Source of the DNA: Seriola aureovittata
Taxonomy: Eukaryota; Chordata; Actinopteri; Carangiformes; Carangidae
NCBI RefSeq assembly: GCF_021018895.1
Contig: NC_079386.1
Location: forward strand, 2,709,835 to 2,773,834
Length of the DNA: 64,000 nucleotides
Direction: 5' to 3'
The first letter of the stretch is position 1. Each line of letters starts with the position of its first letter. Both the position numbers and the translations under genes were made by a program. Shown one piece after another: positions 47,260 to 61,860 of this stretch. A model generated the notes under the pieces. That model did not search any database, had not been told where the DNA came from, and saw nothing but the letters and a program-made list of their open reading frames with translations.

Positions 47260-50200
47260 ATGTTGTTTGATTCCTTGCCATAGTATGACATTGTTATGAC
47301 CTTTTATGCCTTAATATACTATGTTGATTTTTAGACATTTTTTGCCATACTATACTATGACGTTTTTTGGCATTTTTATGACTTACTATACTATGACGTT
47401 TTTTGGCATTTTCATGACTTACTATACTCTGTTGTCAATGCTTTAGCATAGTATTATGTTTTTATGACTTTTTATGCCATACTATACTATGACGTTTTTT
47501 GAAATTTTTTGCCATACTATACTATGACGTTTTCTTGGTATTTTTATGACCTATTATACTATGTTGTTTGATTCCTTGCCATAGTATGACATTGTTATGA
47601 CCTTTTATGCCTTAATATACTACATTGTGTTTTTGAAATTTTTTGCCATAGTATACTATGACGTTTTTTGGCATTTTTATGACTTACTATACTATGATGT
47701 TTTTTGGCATTTTTATGACTTATTATACTATGTTGTTTGATTCCTTCCCATCCTATGACGTTGTTATGACCTTTTGTGCCTTAATATACTATGTTGATTT
47801 TTAGCCATTTTTTGCCATACTATACTATGACGTTTTTTGGCATTTTCATGACTTACTATACTCTGTTGTCAATGCTTTAGCATAGTATTATGTTTTTATG
47901 ACTTTTTATGCCATACTATACTATGACGTTTTTTGAAATTTTTTGCCATACTATACTATGACGTTTTCTTGGTATTTTTATGACCTATTATACTATGTTG
48001 TTTGATTCCTTGCCATAGTATGACATTGTTATGACCTTTTGTGCCTTAATATACTATGTTGATTTTTAGCCATTTTTTGCCATACTATACTATGATGTTT
48101 TTTGGCATTTTTATGACTTACTATACTATGATGTTTTTTGGCATTTTTATGACTTATTATACTATGTTGATTGATTACTTCCCATCCTATGACGTTGTTA
48201 TGACCTTTTATGCCTTAATATACTATGTTGATTTTTAGACATTTTTTGCCATACTAGTTTTTTGGCATTTTTATGACTTACTATACTATGATGTTTTTTG
48301 GCATTCTTATGAATTATTATTGTATGTTGTTTGATTCTTTGCCATAGTACGACATTGTTATGACCTTTTATGCCTTAATATACTATGTTGTTTTTTTGAC
48401 ATTTTTATGATTTACTATACTCTGTTGTCAATGCTTTAGCATAGTATTATGTTTTTATGACTTTTTATGCCATACTATACTATGACGTTTTTTGAAATTT
48501 TTTGCCATACTATACTATGACGTTTTCTTGGTATTTTTATGACCTATTATACTATGTTGTTTGATTCCTTGCCATAGTATGACATTGTTATGACCTTTTA
48601 TGCCTTAATATACTACATTGTGTTTTTGAAATTTTTTGCCATAGTATACTATGACGTTTTTTGGCATTTTTATGACTTACTATACTATGATGTTTTTTGG
48701 CATTTTTATGACGTATTATACTATGTTGTTTGATTCCTTCCCATCCTATGACGTTGTTATGACCTTTTATGCCTTAATATACTATGTTGATTTTTAGACA
48801 TTTTTTGCCATACTATACTATGACGTTTTTTGGCATTTTTATGACTTACTATACTATGATGTTTTTTGGCATTCTTATGAATTATTATTGTATGTTGTTT
48901 GATTCTTTGCCATAGTACGACATTGTTATGACCTTTTATGCCTTAATATACTATGTTGTTTTTTTGAAATTTTTTGCCATACTATACTATGACGTTTTCT
49001 TGGTATTTTTATGACCTATTATACTATGTTGTTTGATTCCTTGCCATAGTATGACATTGTTATGACCTTTTTATGCCTTAATATACTACATTGTTTTTTT
49101 GACATTTTTTGCCACAGTATACTATGACGTTTTTTGGCATTTTTATGACTTATTATACTATGTTGTTTGATTCCTTCCCATCCTATGACGTTGTTATGAC
49201 CTTTTATGCCTTAATATACTATGTTGATTTTTAGCCATTTTTTGCCATACTATACTATGACGTTTTCTTGGTATTTTTATGACCTATTATACTATGTTGT
49301 TTGATTCCTTGCCATAGTATGACATTGTTATGACCTTTTATGCCTTAATATACTATGTTGTTTTTTTGACATTTTTTGCCATAGTATACTATGACGTTTT
49401 TTGAAATTTTTTGCCATACTATACTATGACGTTTTCTTGGTATTTTTATGACCTACTATACTATGTTGTTTGATTCCTTGCCATAGTATGACATTGTTAT
49501 GACCTTTTATGCCTTAATATGCTACATTGTTCTTTTGACATTTTTTGCCATAGTATACTATGACGTTTTTTGGCATTTTTATGACTTATTATACTATGTT
49601 GTTTGATTCCTTCCCATCCTATGACGTTGTTATGACCTTTTATGCCTTAATATACTATGTTGATTTTTAGCCATTTTTTGCCATACTATACTATGACGGT
49701 TTCTTGGTATTTTTATGACTTACTATACTATGATTTTTTTTGGCATTTTTATGACTTATTATACTATGTTGTTTGATTCCTTGCCATAGTATGACATTGT
49801 TATGACCTTTTATGCCTTAATATACTACATTGTTTTTTTGACATTTTTTGCCATAGTATACTATGACGTTTTTTGGCATTTTTATGACTTACTATACTAT
49901 GATGTTTTTTGGCATTTTTATGACTTATTATACTGTGTTGTTTGATTCCTTCCCATCCTATGACGTTGTTATGACCTTTTATGCCTTAATATACTATGTT
50001 GATTTTTAGCCATTTTTGGCCATACCATACTATGACGTTTTCTTGGTATTTTTATGACCTATTATACTATGTTGTTTGATTCCTTGCCATAGTATGACAT
50101 TGTTATGACCTTTTATGCCTTAATATACTACATTGTGTTTTTGACATTTTTTGCCATAGTATACTATGACGTTTTTTGGCATTTTTATGACTTACTATAC

Positions 50201-53200
50201 TATGATGTTTTTTGGCATTTTTATGACTTATTATACTATGTTGTTTGATTCCTTCCCATCCTATGATGTTGTTATGACCTTTTATGCCTAATATACTATG
50301 TTGTTTTTTTGACATTTTTTGCCATAGTATACTATGACGTTTTTTGAAATTTTTTGCCATACTATACTATGACGTTTTCTTGGTATTTTTATGACCTATT
50401 ATACTATGTTGTTTGATTCCTTGCCATAGTATGACATTGTTATGACCTTTTATGCCTTAATATACTACATTGTTTTTTTGACATTTTTTGCCATAGTATA
50501 CTATGACGTTTTTTGGCATTTTTATGACTTATTATACTATGTTGTTTGATTCCTTCCCATCCTATGACGTTGTTATGACCTTTTATGCCTTAATATACTA
50601 TGTTGATTTTTAGCCATTTTTTGCCATACTATACTATGACGTTTTTTGGCATTTTTATGACTTACTATACTATGATTTTTTTTGGCATTTTTATGACTTA
50701 TTATACTATGTTGTTTGATTCCTTGCCATAGTATGACATTGTTATGACCTTTTATGCCTTAATATACTACATTGTTTTTTTGACATTTTTTTGCCGTACT
50801 ATACTATGACGTTTTCTTGGTATTTTTATGACCTATTATACTATGTTGTTTGATTCCTTGCCATAGTATGACATTGTTATGACCTATTATGCCTTAATAT
50901 ACTACATTGTGTTTTTGACATTTTTTGCCATAGTATACTATGACGTTTTTTGGCATTTTTATGACTTACTATACTATGATGTTTTTTGGCATTTTTATGA
51001 CTTATTATACTATGTTGTTTGATTCCTTCCCATCCTATGATGTTGTTATGACCTTTTATGCCTTAATATACTATGTTGTTTTTTTGACATTTTTTGCCAT
51101 AGTATACTATGACGTTTTTTGAAATTTTTTGCCATACTATACTATGACGTTTTCTTGGTATTTTTATGACCTATTATACTATGTTGTTTGATTCCTTGCC
51201 ATAGTATGACATTGTTATGACCTTTTATGCCTTAATATACTACATTGTTTTTTTGACATTTTTTGCCATAGTATACTATGACGTTTTTTGGCATTTTTAT
51301 GACTTATTATACTATGTTGTTTGATTCCTTCCCATCCTATGACGTTGTTATGACCTTTTATGCCTTAATATACTATGTTGATTTTTAGCCATTTTTTGCC
51401 ATACTATACTATGACGTTTTTTGGCATTTTTATGACTTACTATACTATGATTTTTTTTGGCATTTTTATGACTTATTATACTATGTTGTTTGATTCCTTG
51501 CCATAGTATGACATTGTTATGACCTTTTATGCCTTAATATACTACATTGTTTTTTTGACATTTTTTGCCATACCATACTAAGACGTTTTCTTGGTATTTT
51601 TATGACCTATTATACTGTGTTGTTTGATTCTTTGCCATAGTATGACATTGTTATGACCTTTTATGCCTTAATATACTACATTGTGTTTTTGACATTTTTT
51701 GCCATAGTATACTATGACGTTTTTTGGCATTTTTATGACTTACTATACTATGATGTTTTTTGGCATTTTTATGACTTATTATACTATGTTGTTTGATTCC
51801 TTCCCATCCTATGATGTTGTTATGACCTTTTATGCCTTAATATACTATGTTGTTTTTTTGACATTTTTTGCCATAGTATACTATGACGTTTTTTGAAATT
51901 TTTTGCCATACTATACTATGACGTTTTCTTGGTATTTTTATGACCTATTATACTATGTTGTTTGATTCCTTGCCATAGTATGACATTGTTATGACCTTTT
52001 ATGCCTTAATATACTATGTTGATTTTTAGCCATTTTTTGCCATACTATACTATGACGTTTTTTGGCATTTTTATGACTTACTATACTATGATGTTTTTTG
52101 GCATTTTTATGACTTATTATACTATGTTGATTGATTACTTCCCATCCTATGACGTTGTTATGACCTTTTATGCCTTAATAAACTATGTTGATTTTTAGAC
52201 ATTTTTTGCCATACTATACTATGACGTTTTTTGGCATTTTTATGACTTACTATACTATGATTTTTTTTGGCATTTTTATGACTTATTATACTATGTTGTT
52301 TGATTCCTTGCCATAGTATGACATTGTTATGACCTTTTATGCTTTAATATACTACATTGTTTTTTTGACATTTTTTGCCATACTATACTATGACGTTTTC
52401 TTGGTATTTCTATGACCTACTATACTATGTTGTTTGATTCCTTGCCATAGTATGACATTGTTATGACCTTTTATGCCTTAATATACTACATTGTGTTTTT
52501 GACATTTTTTGCCATAGTATACTATGACGTTTTTTGGCATTTTTATGACTTACTATACTATGATGTTTTTTGGCATTTTTATGACTTATTATACTATGTT
52601 GTTTGATTCCTTCCCATCCTATGACGTTGTTATGACCTTTTATGCCTTAATATACTATGTTGATTTTAAGCCATTTTTTGCCATACTATACTATGACGTT
52701 TTTTGGCATTTTTATGACTTACTATACTATGATTTTTTTTGGCATTTTTATGACTTATTATACTATGTTGTTTGATTCCTTGCCATAGTATGACATTGTT
52801 ATGACCTTTTATGCCTTAATATACTACATTGTTTTTTTGACATTTTTTGCCATACCATACTAAGACGTTTTCTTGGTATTTTTATGACCTATTATACTAT
52901 GTTGTTTGATTCCTTGCCATAGTATGACATTGTTATGACCTTTTATGCCTTAATATACTACATTGTGTTTTTGACATTTTTTGCCATAGTATACTATGAC
53001 GTTTTTTGGCATTTTTATGACTTACTATACTATGATGTTTTTTGGCATTTTTATGACTTATTATACTATGTTGTTTGATTCCTTCCCATCCTATGATGTT
53101 GTTATGACCTTTTATGCCTTAATATACTATGTTGTTTTTTTGACATTTTTTGCCATAGTATACTATGACGTTTTTTGAAATTTTTTGCCATACTATACTA

Positions 53201-56200
53201 TGACGTTTTCTTGGTATTTTTATGACCTATTATACTATGTTGTTTGATTCCTTGCCATAGTATGACATTGTTATGACCTTTTATGCCTTAATATACTATG
53301 TTGATTTTTAGCCATTTTTTGCCATACTATACTATGACGTTTTTTGGCATTTTTATGACTTACTATACTATGATGTTTTTTGGCATTTTTATGACTTATT
53401 ATACTATGTTGTTTGATTCCTTCCCATCTTATGACGTTGTTATGACCTTTTATGCCTTAATATACTATGTTGATTTTTAGCCATTTTTTGCCATACTATA
53501 CTATGACGTTTTTTGGCATTTTTATGACTTACTATACTATGATGTTTTTTGGCATTTTTATGACTTATTATACTATGTTGATTGATTACTTCCCATCCTA
53601 TGACGTTGTTATGACCTTTTATGCCTTAATAAACTATGTTGATTTTTAGACATTTTTTGCCATGCTATACTATGACGTTTTTTGGCATTTTTATGACTTA
53701 CTATACTATGATTTTTTTTGGCATTTTTATGACTTATTATACTATGTTGTTTGATTCCTTGCCATAGTATGACATTGTTATGACCTTTTATGCTTTAATA
53801 TACTACATTGTTTTTTTGACATTTTTTGCCATACTATACTATGACGTTTTCTTGGTATTTCTATGACCTACTATACTATGTTGTTTGATTCCTTGCCATA
53901 GTATGACATTGTTATGACCTTTTATGCCTTAATATACTACATTGTGTTTTTGACATTTTTTGCCATAGTATACTATGACGTTTTTTGGCATTTTTATGAC
54001 TTACTATACTATGATGTTTTTTGGCATTTTTATGACTTATTATACTATGTTGTTTGATTCCTTCCCATCCTATGATGTTGTTATGACCTTTTATGCCTTA
54101 ATATACTATGTTGTTTTTTTGACATTTTTTGCCATAGTATACTATGACGTTTTTTGAAATTTTTTGCCATACTATACTATGACGTTTTCTTGGTATTTTT
54201 ATGACCTACTATACTATGTTGTTTGATTCCTTGCCATAGTATGACATTGTTATGACCTTTTATGCCTTAATATACTACATTGTTTTTTTGACATTTTTTG
54301 CCATAGTATACTATGACGTTTTTTGGCATTTTTATGACTTATTATACTATGTTGATTGATTACTTCCCATCCTATGACGTTGTTATGACCTTTTATGCCT
54401 TAATATACTATGTTGATTTTTAGACATTTTTTGCCATACTATACTATGACGTTTTTTTGGCATTTTTATGACTTACTATACTATGATTTTTTTTTGCATT
54501 TTTATGACTTATTATACTATGTTGTTTGATTCCTTGCCATAGTATGACATTGTTATGACCTTTTATGCTTTAATATACTACATTGTTTTTTTGACATTTT
54601 TTGCCATACTATACTATGACGTTTTCTTGGTATTTCTATGACCTATTATACTATGTTGTTTGATTCCTTGCCATAGTATGACATTGTTATGACCTTTTAT
54701 GCCTTAATATACTACATTGTTTTTTTGACATTTTTTGCCATAGTATACTATGACGTTTTTTGGCATTTTTATGACTTACTATACTATGATGTTTTTTGGC
54801 ATTTTTATGACTTATTATACTATGTTGATTGATTACTTCCCATCCTATGACGTTGTTATGACCTTTTATGCCTTAATATACTATGTTGATTTTTAGACAT
54901 TTTTTGCCATACTATACTATGACGTTTTTTGGCGTTTTTATGACCTACTATACTATGATGTTTTTTGGCATTTTTATGACTTATTATACTATGTTGTTTG
55001 ATTCCTTGCCATAGTATGACATTGTTATGACCTTTTATTCCTTAATATACTATGTTGATTTTTTGACATTTTTTGCCATACTATACTATGACGTTTTTTG
55101 GCATTTTTATGACTTACTATACTATGACGTTTTTTGGCATTTTCATGATTTACTATACTCTGTTGTCAATGCTTTAGCATAGTATTATGTTTTTATGACT
55201 TTTTATGCCATACTATACTATGACATTTTTTGAAATTTTTTGCCATACTATACTATGACGTTTTCTTGGTATTTTTATGACCTATTATACTATGTTGTTT
55301 GATTCCTTGCCATAGTATGACATTGTTACGACCTTTTATGCCTTAATATACTACTTTTTTTTTTTGACATTTTTTGCCATAGTATACTATGACGTTTTTT
55401 GGCATTTTTATGACTTATTATACTATGTTGTTTGATTCCTTCCCATCCTATGACGTTGTTATGACCTTTTATGCCTTAATATACTATGTTGATTTTTAGC
55501 CATTTTTTGCCATACTATACTATGACGTTTTTTGGCATTTTTATGACTTACTATACTATGATTTTTTTTGGCATTTTTATGACTTATTATACTATGTTGT
55601 TTGATTCCTTGCCATAGTATGACATTGTTATGACCTTTTATGCCTTAATATACTACATTGTTTTTTTGACATTTTTTGCCATACTATACTATGACGTTTT
55701 CTTGGTATTTTTATGACCTATTATACTATGTTGTTTGATTCCTTGCCATAGTATGATATTGTTATGACCTTTTGTGCCTTAATATACTACATTGTTTTTT
55801 TGACATTTTTTGCCATAGTATACTATGACGTTTTTTGGCATTTTTATGACTTACTATACTATGATGTTTTTTGGCATTTTTATGACTTATTATACTATGT
55901 TGTTTGATTCCTTCCCATCCTATGACGTTGTTATGACCTTTTATGCCTTAATATACTATGTTGATTTTTAGACATTTTTTGCCATACTATACTATGACGT
56001 TTTTTGGCATTTTTATGACTTACTATACTATGATGTTTTTTGGCATTTTTATGACTTATTATACTATGTTGTTTGATTCCTTGCCTTAGTATGACATTGT
56101 TATGACCTTTTATGCTTTAATATACTACATTGTTTTTTTGACATTTTTTGCCATACTATACTATGACGTTTTCTTGGTATTTTTATGACCTATTATACTA

Positions 56201-58800
56201 TGTTGTTTGATTCCTTGCCATAGTATGACATTGTTATGACCTTTTATTCCTTAATATACTATGTTGATTTTTTGACATTTTTTGCCATACTATACTATGA
56301 CGTTTTTTGGCATTTTTATGACTTACTATACTATGACGTTTTTTGGCATTTTCATGATTTACTATACTCTGTTGTCAATGCTTTAGCATAGTATTATGTT
56401 TTTATGACTTTTTATGCCATACTATACTATGACATTTTTTGAAATTTTTTGCCATACTATACTATGACGTTTTCTTGGTATTTTTATGACCTATTATACT
56501 ATGTTGTTTGATTCCTTGCCATAGTATGACATTGTTACGACCTTTTATGCCTTAATATACTACATTGTTTTTTTGACATTTTTTGCCATAGTATACTATG
56601 ACGTTTTTTGGCATTTTTATGACTTATTATACTATGTTGTTTGATTCCTTCCCATCCTATGACGTTGTTATGACCTTTTATGCCTTAATATACTATGTTG
56701 ATTTTTAGCCATTTTTTGCCATACTATACTATGACGTTTTCTTGGTATTTTTATGACCTATTATACTATGTTGTTTGATTCCTTGCCATAGTATGACATT
56801 GTTATGACCTTTTATGCCTTAATATACTACATTGTTTTTTTGACATTTTTTGCCATAGTATACTATGACGTTTTTTGGCAATTTTATGACTTAGTATACT
56901 ATGACGTTTTCTTGGTATTTTTATGACCTATTATACTATGTTGTTTGATTCCTTGCCATAGTATGACATTGTTATGACCTTTTATGCCTTAATATACTAT
57001 GTTGTTTTTTTGACATTTTTTGCCATACTATACTATGACGTTTTTTGGCATTTTTATGACTTACTATACTATGACGTTTTTTGGCATTTTCATGACTTAC
57101 TATACTCTGTTGTCAATGCTTTAGCATAGTATTATGTTTTTATGACTTTTTATGCCATACTATACTATGACGTTTTTTGAAATTTTTTGCCATACTATAC
57201 TATGACATTTTCTTGGTATTTTTATGACCTATTATACTATGTTTTTTGATTCCTTGCCATAGTATGACATTGTTATGACCTTTTATGCCTTAATATACTA
57301 CATTGTTTTTTTGACATTTTTTGCCATAGTATACTATGACGTTTTTTGGCATTTTTATGACTTATTATACTATGTTGTTTGATTCCTTCCCATCCTATGA
57401 TGTTGTTATGACCTTTTATGCCTTAATATACTATGTTGATTTTTTGACATTTTTTGCCATACTATACTATGACGTTTTTTGGCATTTTTATGACTTACTA
57501 TACTATGACGTTTTTTGGCATTTTCATGACTTACTATACTCTTTTGTCAATGCTTTAGCATAGTATTATGTTTTTATGACTTTTTATGCCATACTATACT
57601 ATGACGTTTTTTGGCATTTTTATGACTTACTATACTATGATTTTTTTTGGCATTTTTATGACTTATTATACTATGTTGTTTGATTCCTTGCCATAGTATG
57701 ACATTGTTATGACCTTTTATGCCTTAATATACTACATTGTTTTTTTGACATTTTTTGCCATACTATACTATGACGTTTTCTTGGTATTTTTATGACCTAT
57801 TATACTATGTTGTTTGATTCCTTGCCATAGTATGACATTGTTATGACCTTTTATGCCTTAATATACTATGTTGATTTTTTGACATTTTTTGCCATACTAT
57901 ACTATGACGTTTTTTGGCATTTTTATGACTTACTATACTATGACGTTTTTTGGCATTTTCATGACTTACTATACTCTTTTGTCAATGCTTTAGCATAGTA
58001 TTATGTTTTTATGACTTTTTATGCCATACTATACTATGACGTTTTTTGAAATTTTTTGCCATACTATACTATGACGTTTTCTTGGTATTTTTATGACCTA
58101 TTATACTATGTTTTTTGATTCCTTGCCATAGTATGACATTTTTACGACTTTTTATGCCTTAATATACTACATTGTTTTTTTGACATTTTTTGCCATAGTA
58201 TACTATGACGTTTTTTGGCATTTTTATGACTTATTATACTATGTTGTTTGATTCCTTCCCATCCTATGACGTTGTTATGACCTTTTATGCCTTAATATAC
58301 TATGTTGATTTTTAGCCATTTTTTGCCATACTATACTATGACGTTTTTTGGCATTTTTATGACTTACTATACTATGATTTTTTTTGGCATTTTTATGACT
58401 TATTATACTATGTTGTTTGATTCCTTGCCATAGTATGACATTGTTATGACCTTTTATGCCTTAATATACTACATTGTTTTTTTGACATTTTTTGCCATAC
58501 TATACTATGACGTTTTCTTGGTATTTTTATGCCCTATTATACTATGTTGTTTGATTCCTTGCCATAGTATGACATTGTTATGACCTTTTATGCCTTAATA
58601 TACTACATTGTTTTTTTGAAATTTTTTGCCATACTATACTATGACGTTTTTTGGCATTTTTATGACTTACTATACTATGATTTTTTTTGGCATTTTTATG
58701 ACTTATTATGCTATGTTGTTTGATTCCTTGCCATAGTATGACATTTTTATGACCTTTTATGCCTTAATATACTACATTGTAGCCATTTTTTACCATACTA
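47260..58800. repeat. Satellite core with higher-order repeats
   Basis: Composite units of about 131-134 and 169 bp (four or five monomers) alternate. Larger units recur at exact distances: a private TAAGACG variant at 51579 and 52861 is 1,282 bp apart; matching units at 51714/52996 and 52016/53298 are also 1,282 bp apart; a GTTGATTGATTAC variant at 52126 and 53577 is 1,451 bp apart (1,282 + 169). A CCTTTTATTC variant recurs at 55031 and 56240 (1,209 bp). Such precision points to recent amplification. Confidence 0.9.
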
Positions 58801-58969
58801 TACTGTGACGTTTTGTGCCTGACTATACTATGACGTTTTTTGCCATTTTTATGCCTTATTATACTATGACATTTTTTGAAATTTTATGCCATACTATACT
58901 ATGACGTTTTTTGCCATTTTCATGCTCTACTATAATATGTATTTTTTGTCATTTTTATGCCTTACTATA

Positions 58970-60180
58970 CTGTGATGTCCTATGATATTTCAAGGAGTAG
59001 TATACTGATATTTCATATATCTTGCTATACAATGACTTTCCAATGCAGCAGCATCGTGGTGCGATGGTTAGGACTGTTCCCTCACACTGAGAAGGTCAAG
59101 GGTTCAAACCCTGATATCAGACTTTATAATCCTGTGATTTTTTTTGATAGTTTCACGCTACACTACGTGATTAGGTTTTTTGGCATTTTTATATGCCTTA
59201 CTATACTTTAACGTTTTATGCCTTACAATACTATGCCTTACAATACTATGACGTTTTATGATATTTCACGGAGTAGTATACTGATATTTTATATACCTAT
59301 ATACCACTGAGTTACTGATCCAGCAGCATGGTGGTACGATGGTTAGGACTATAGCCTCACACTGTGAAGGGCAAGGGTTCAAACCCTGTTTTTAGGCTTT
59401 TATATGCTGTGACATTTTTGCGCCTTCCTAAACTATGATGTTTTTTGACATTTTTATGCCTTACTATACAATGATGTTTTCATGACATTCTATGCCTAAA
59501 GGACAATAACCTTTTATGATATATCATGTATTAGTATGCTAAGATATTCTTAATATCTTGCTATACCATTGAATTGTGATCCAACAGAATCGTGGTATAA
59601 TGGTTAGGATTGTTGCTTCACAATGAGAAGGACAAGGGTTCAAACCCTAGTTTGGGGCTTTACTCTCTTATGATGATTTTTTGATATTTTCACACCACAG
59701 TATACGATGAATTGTTTTTCCATTTTTATGCCTTACTATACTATAATATTTTATGCCTCACAATACTATGATATTTTATGATATGTCACGGAGTAGTATA
59801 CTGATATTTTATATACCTTTCTATAAAAGGCATTCATAATGCAGCAGCATGGTGGTAGAATGGTTAGGACTATTCCCTCACAGTGAGAAGGGCAAGGGTT
59901 CAAACCCTGGTTTCAGGCTTTTATATACTGTGACATTTTTGCGCCATCCTATACTATGATGTTTTTTGATATTTACATGTCTTATTATGTTTTCATGACA
60001 TTTTATGCCTAATGGACAATCTTTTGTGATATATCATGGATTAGTATGCTAAAATATCCTTAATATCATGCTATACCATGAGCTTGTGATGCAGAAGTAT
60101 TGTTGTACAATGGTCAGGACTGCTACCTCACACTGGCAAGGTCATGGGTTCAATCCCTGGTTTGGGGCTTTACTGTCCTA
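58970..60180 (+). repeat. tRNA-like block 2 (five copies)
   Basis: Copies start at 59045, 59321, 59581, 59841 and 60091, in the order types A, B, C, D, E. The types are told apart by the sequence after the B box: GATATCAGAC, GTTTTTAGGC, AGTTTGGGGC, GGTTTCAGGC and GGTTTGGGGC. The types follow the same order in block 3, and B-E in block 1. Confidence 0.87.
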
Positions 60181-60649
60181 TGGTCCTTTTTGATATATTT
60201 TTTTGCAATACTATACTATGACGTTTTTTGGCATTTTTATGCCTTACTATACTGTGACGTTTTGTGCCTGACTATACTATGACGTTTTTTGCCATTTTTA
60301 TGCCTTATTATACTATGACGTTTTTTGAAATTTTATGCCATACTATACTATGACGTTTTTTGCCATTTTCATGCTCTACTATAATATGTATTTTTTGTCA
60401 TTTTTATGCCTCACTATACTGTGACGTTTTATGCCATACTATACTATGATGTTTTTTCCCATTTTTATGACTTAATATACTATGACGTTTTTTGAAATTT
60501 TATGCCATACTATACTATGACGTTTTTTGCAATTTTTATGCTCTACTATAATATGACTTTTTTCGGCATTTTTATGCCTTATTATACTGTGACGTTTTGT
60601 GCCTGACTATACTATGACGTTTTTTGCCATTTTTATGCCTTACTATACT

Positions 60650-61860
60650 GTGATGTCCTATGATATTTCAAGGAGTAGTATACTGATATTTCATATATCT
60701 TGCTATACAATGACTTTCCAATGCAGCAGCATCGTGGTGTGATGGTTAGGACTGTTCCCTCACACTGAGAAGGTCAAGGGTTCAAACCCTGATATCAGAC
60801 TTTATAATCCTGTGATCTTTTTTGATAGTTTCACGCTACACTACGTGATTAAGTTTTTTGGCATTTTTATATGCCTTACTATACTTTAACGTTTTATGCC
60901 TTACAATACTATGACGTTTTATGATATTTCACGGAGTAGTATACTGATATTTTATATACCTTGCTATACAATGAGTTTCTGATCCAGCAGCATGGTGGTA
61001 CGATGGTTAGGACTATAACCTCACACTGAGAAGGGCAAGGGTTCAAACCCTGTTTTTAGGCTTTTATATGCTGTGACATTTTTGCGCCATCCTAAACTAT
61101 GATGTTTTTTGACATTTTTATGCCTTATTATACTATGATGTTTTCATGACATTCTATGCCTAATGGACAATAACCTTTTATGATATATCATGGATTAGTA
61201 TGCTAAGATATTCTTAATATCTTGCTATACCATTAAATTGTGATGCAGCAGCATCGTGGTATAATGGTTAGGATTGTTGCTTCACAATGAAAAGGTCAAG
61301 GGTTCAAACCCTAGTTTGGGTCTTTACTCTCTTATGATGATTTTTTGATATTTTCACACCACAGTATACGATGAATTGTTTTTCCATTTTTATGCCTTAC
61401 TATACTATAATATATTATGCCTCACAATACTATGATTTTTTATGATATGTCACGGAGTAGTAAACTGATATTTTATATACCTTTCTATAAAAGGCATTCA
61501 TAATGCAGCAGCATGGTGGTAGAATGGTTAGGACTATTCCCTCACAGTGAGAAGGGCAAGGGTTCAAACCCTGGTTTCAGGCTTTTATATACTGTGACAT
61601 TTTTGCGCCATCCTATACTATGATGTTTTTTGATATTTACATGTCTTATTATGTTTTCATGACATTTTATGCCTAATGGACAATCTTTTGTGATATATCA
61701 TGGATTAGTATGCTAAAATATCCTTAATATCATGCTATACCATGAGCTTGTGATGCAGAAGTATTGTTGTACAATGGTCAGGACTGCTGCCTCACACTGG
61801 CAAGGTCATGGGTTCAATCCCTGGTTTGGGGCTTTACTGTCCTATGGTCCTTTTTGATAT
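60650..61860 (+). repeat. tRNA-like block 3 (five copies)
   Basis: Copies start at 60723, 60985, 61244, 61505 and 61754, again types A to E. The block lies 1,678 bp after block 2 (59045 to 60723) with near-identical spacers, so the two are a tandem duplication including about 0.5 kb of plain satellite. Confidence 0.87.

Noticed and set aside
48056..57563. Repeated 60-85 codon open frames (MTFFGIFMTYYTM type) in the satellite
   Set aside because: They are translations of the tandem monomer, differ in extent with each repeat variant, and have no splice or start context.
45894..61832. Functional tRNA genes
   Set aside because: The anticodon stem does not pair and the acceptor ends are not complementary; only A-box-like and B-box-like parts are kept.
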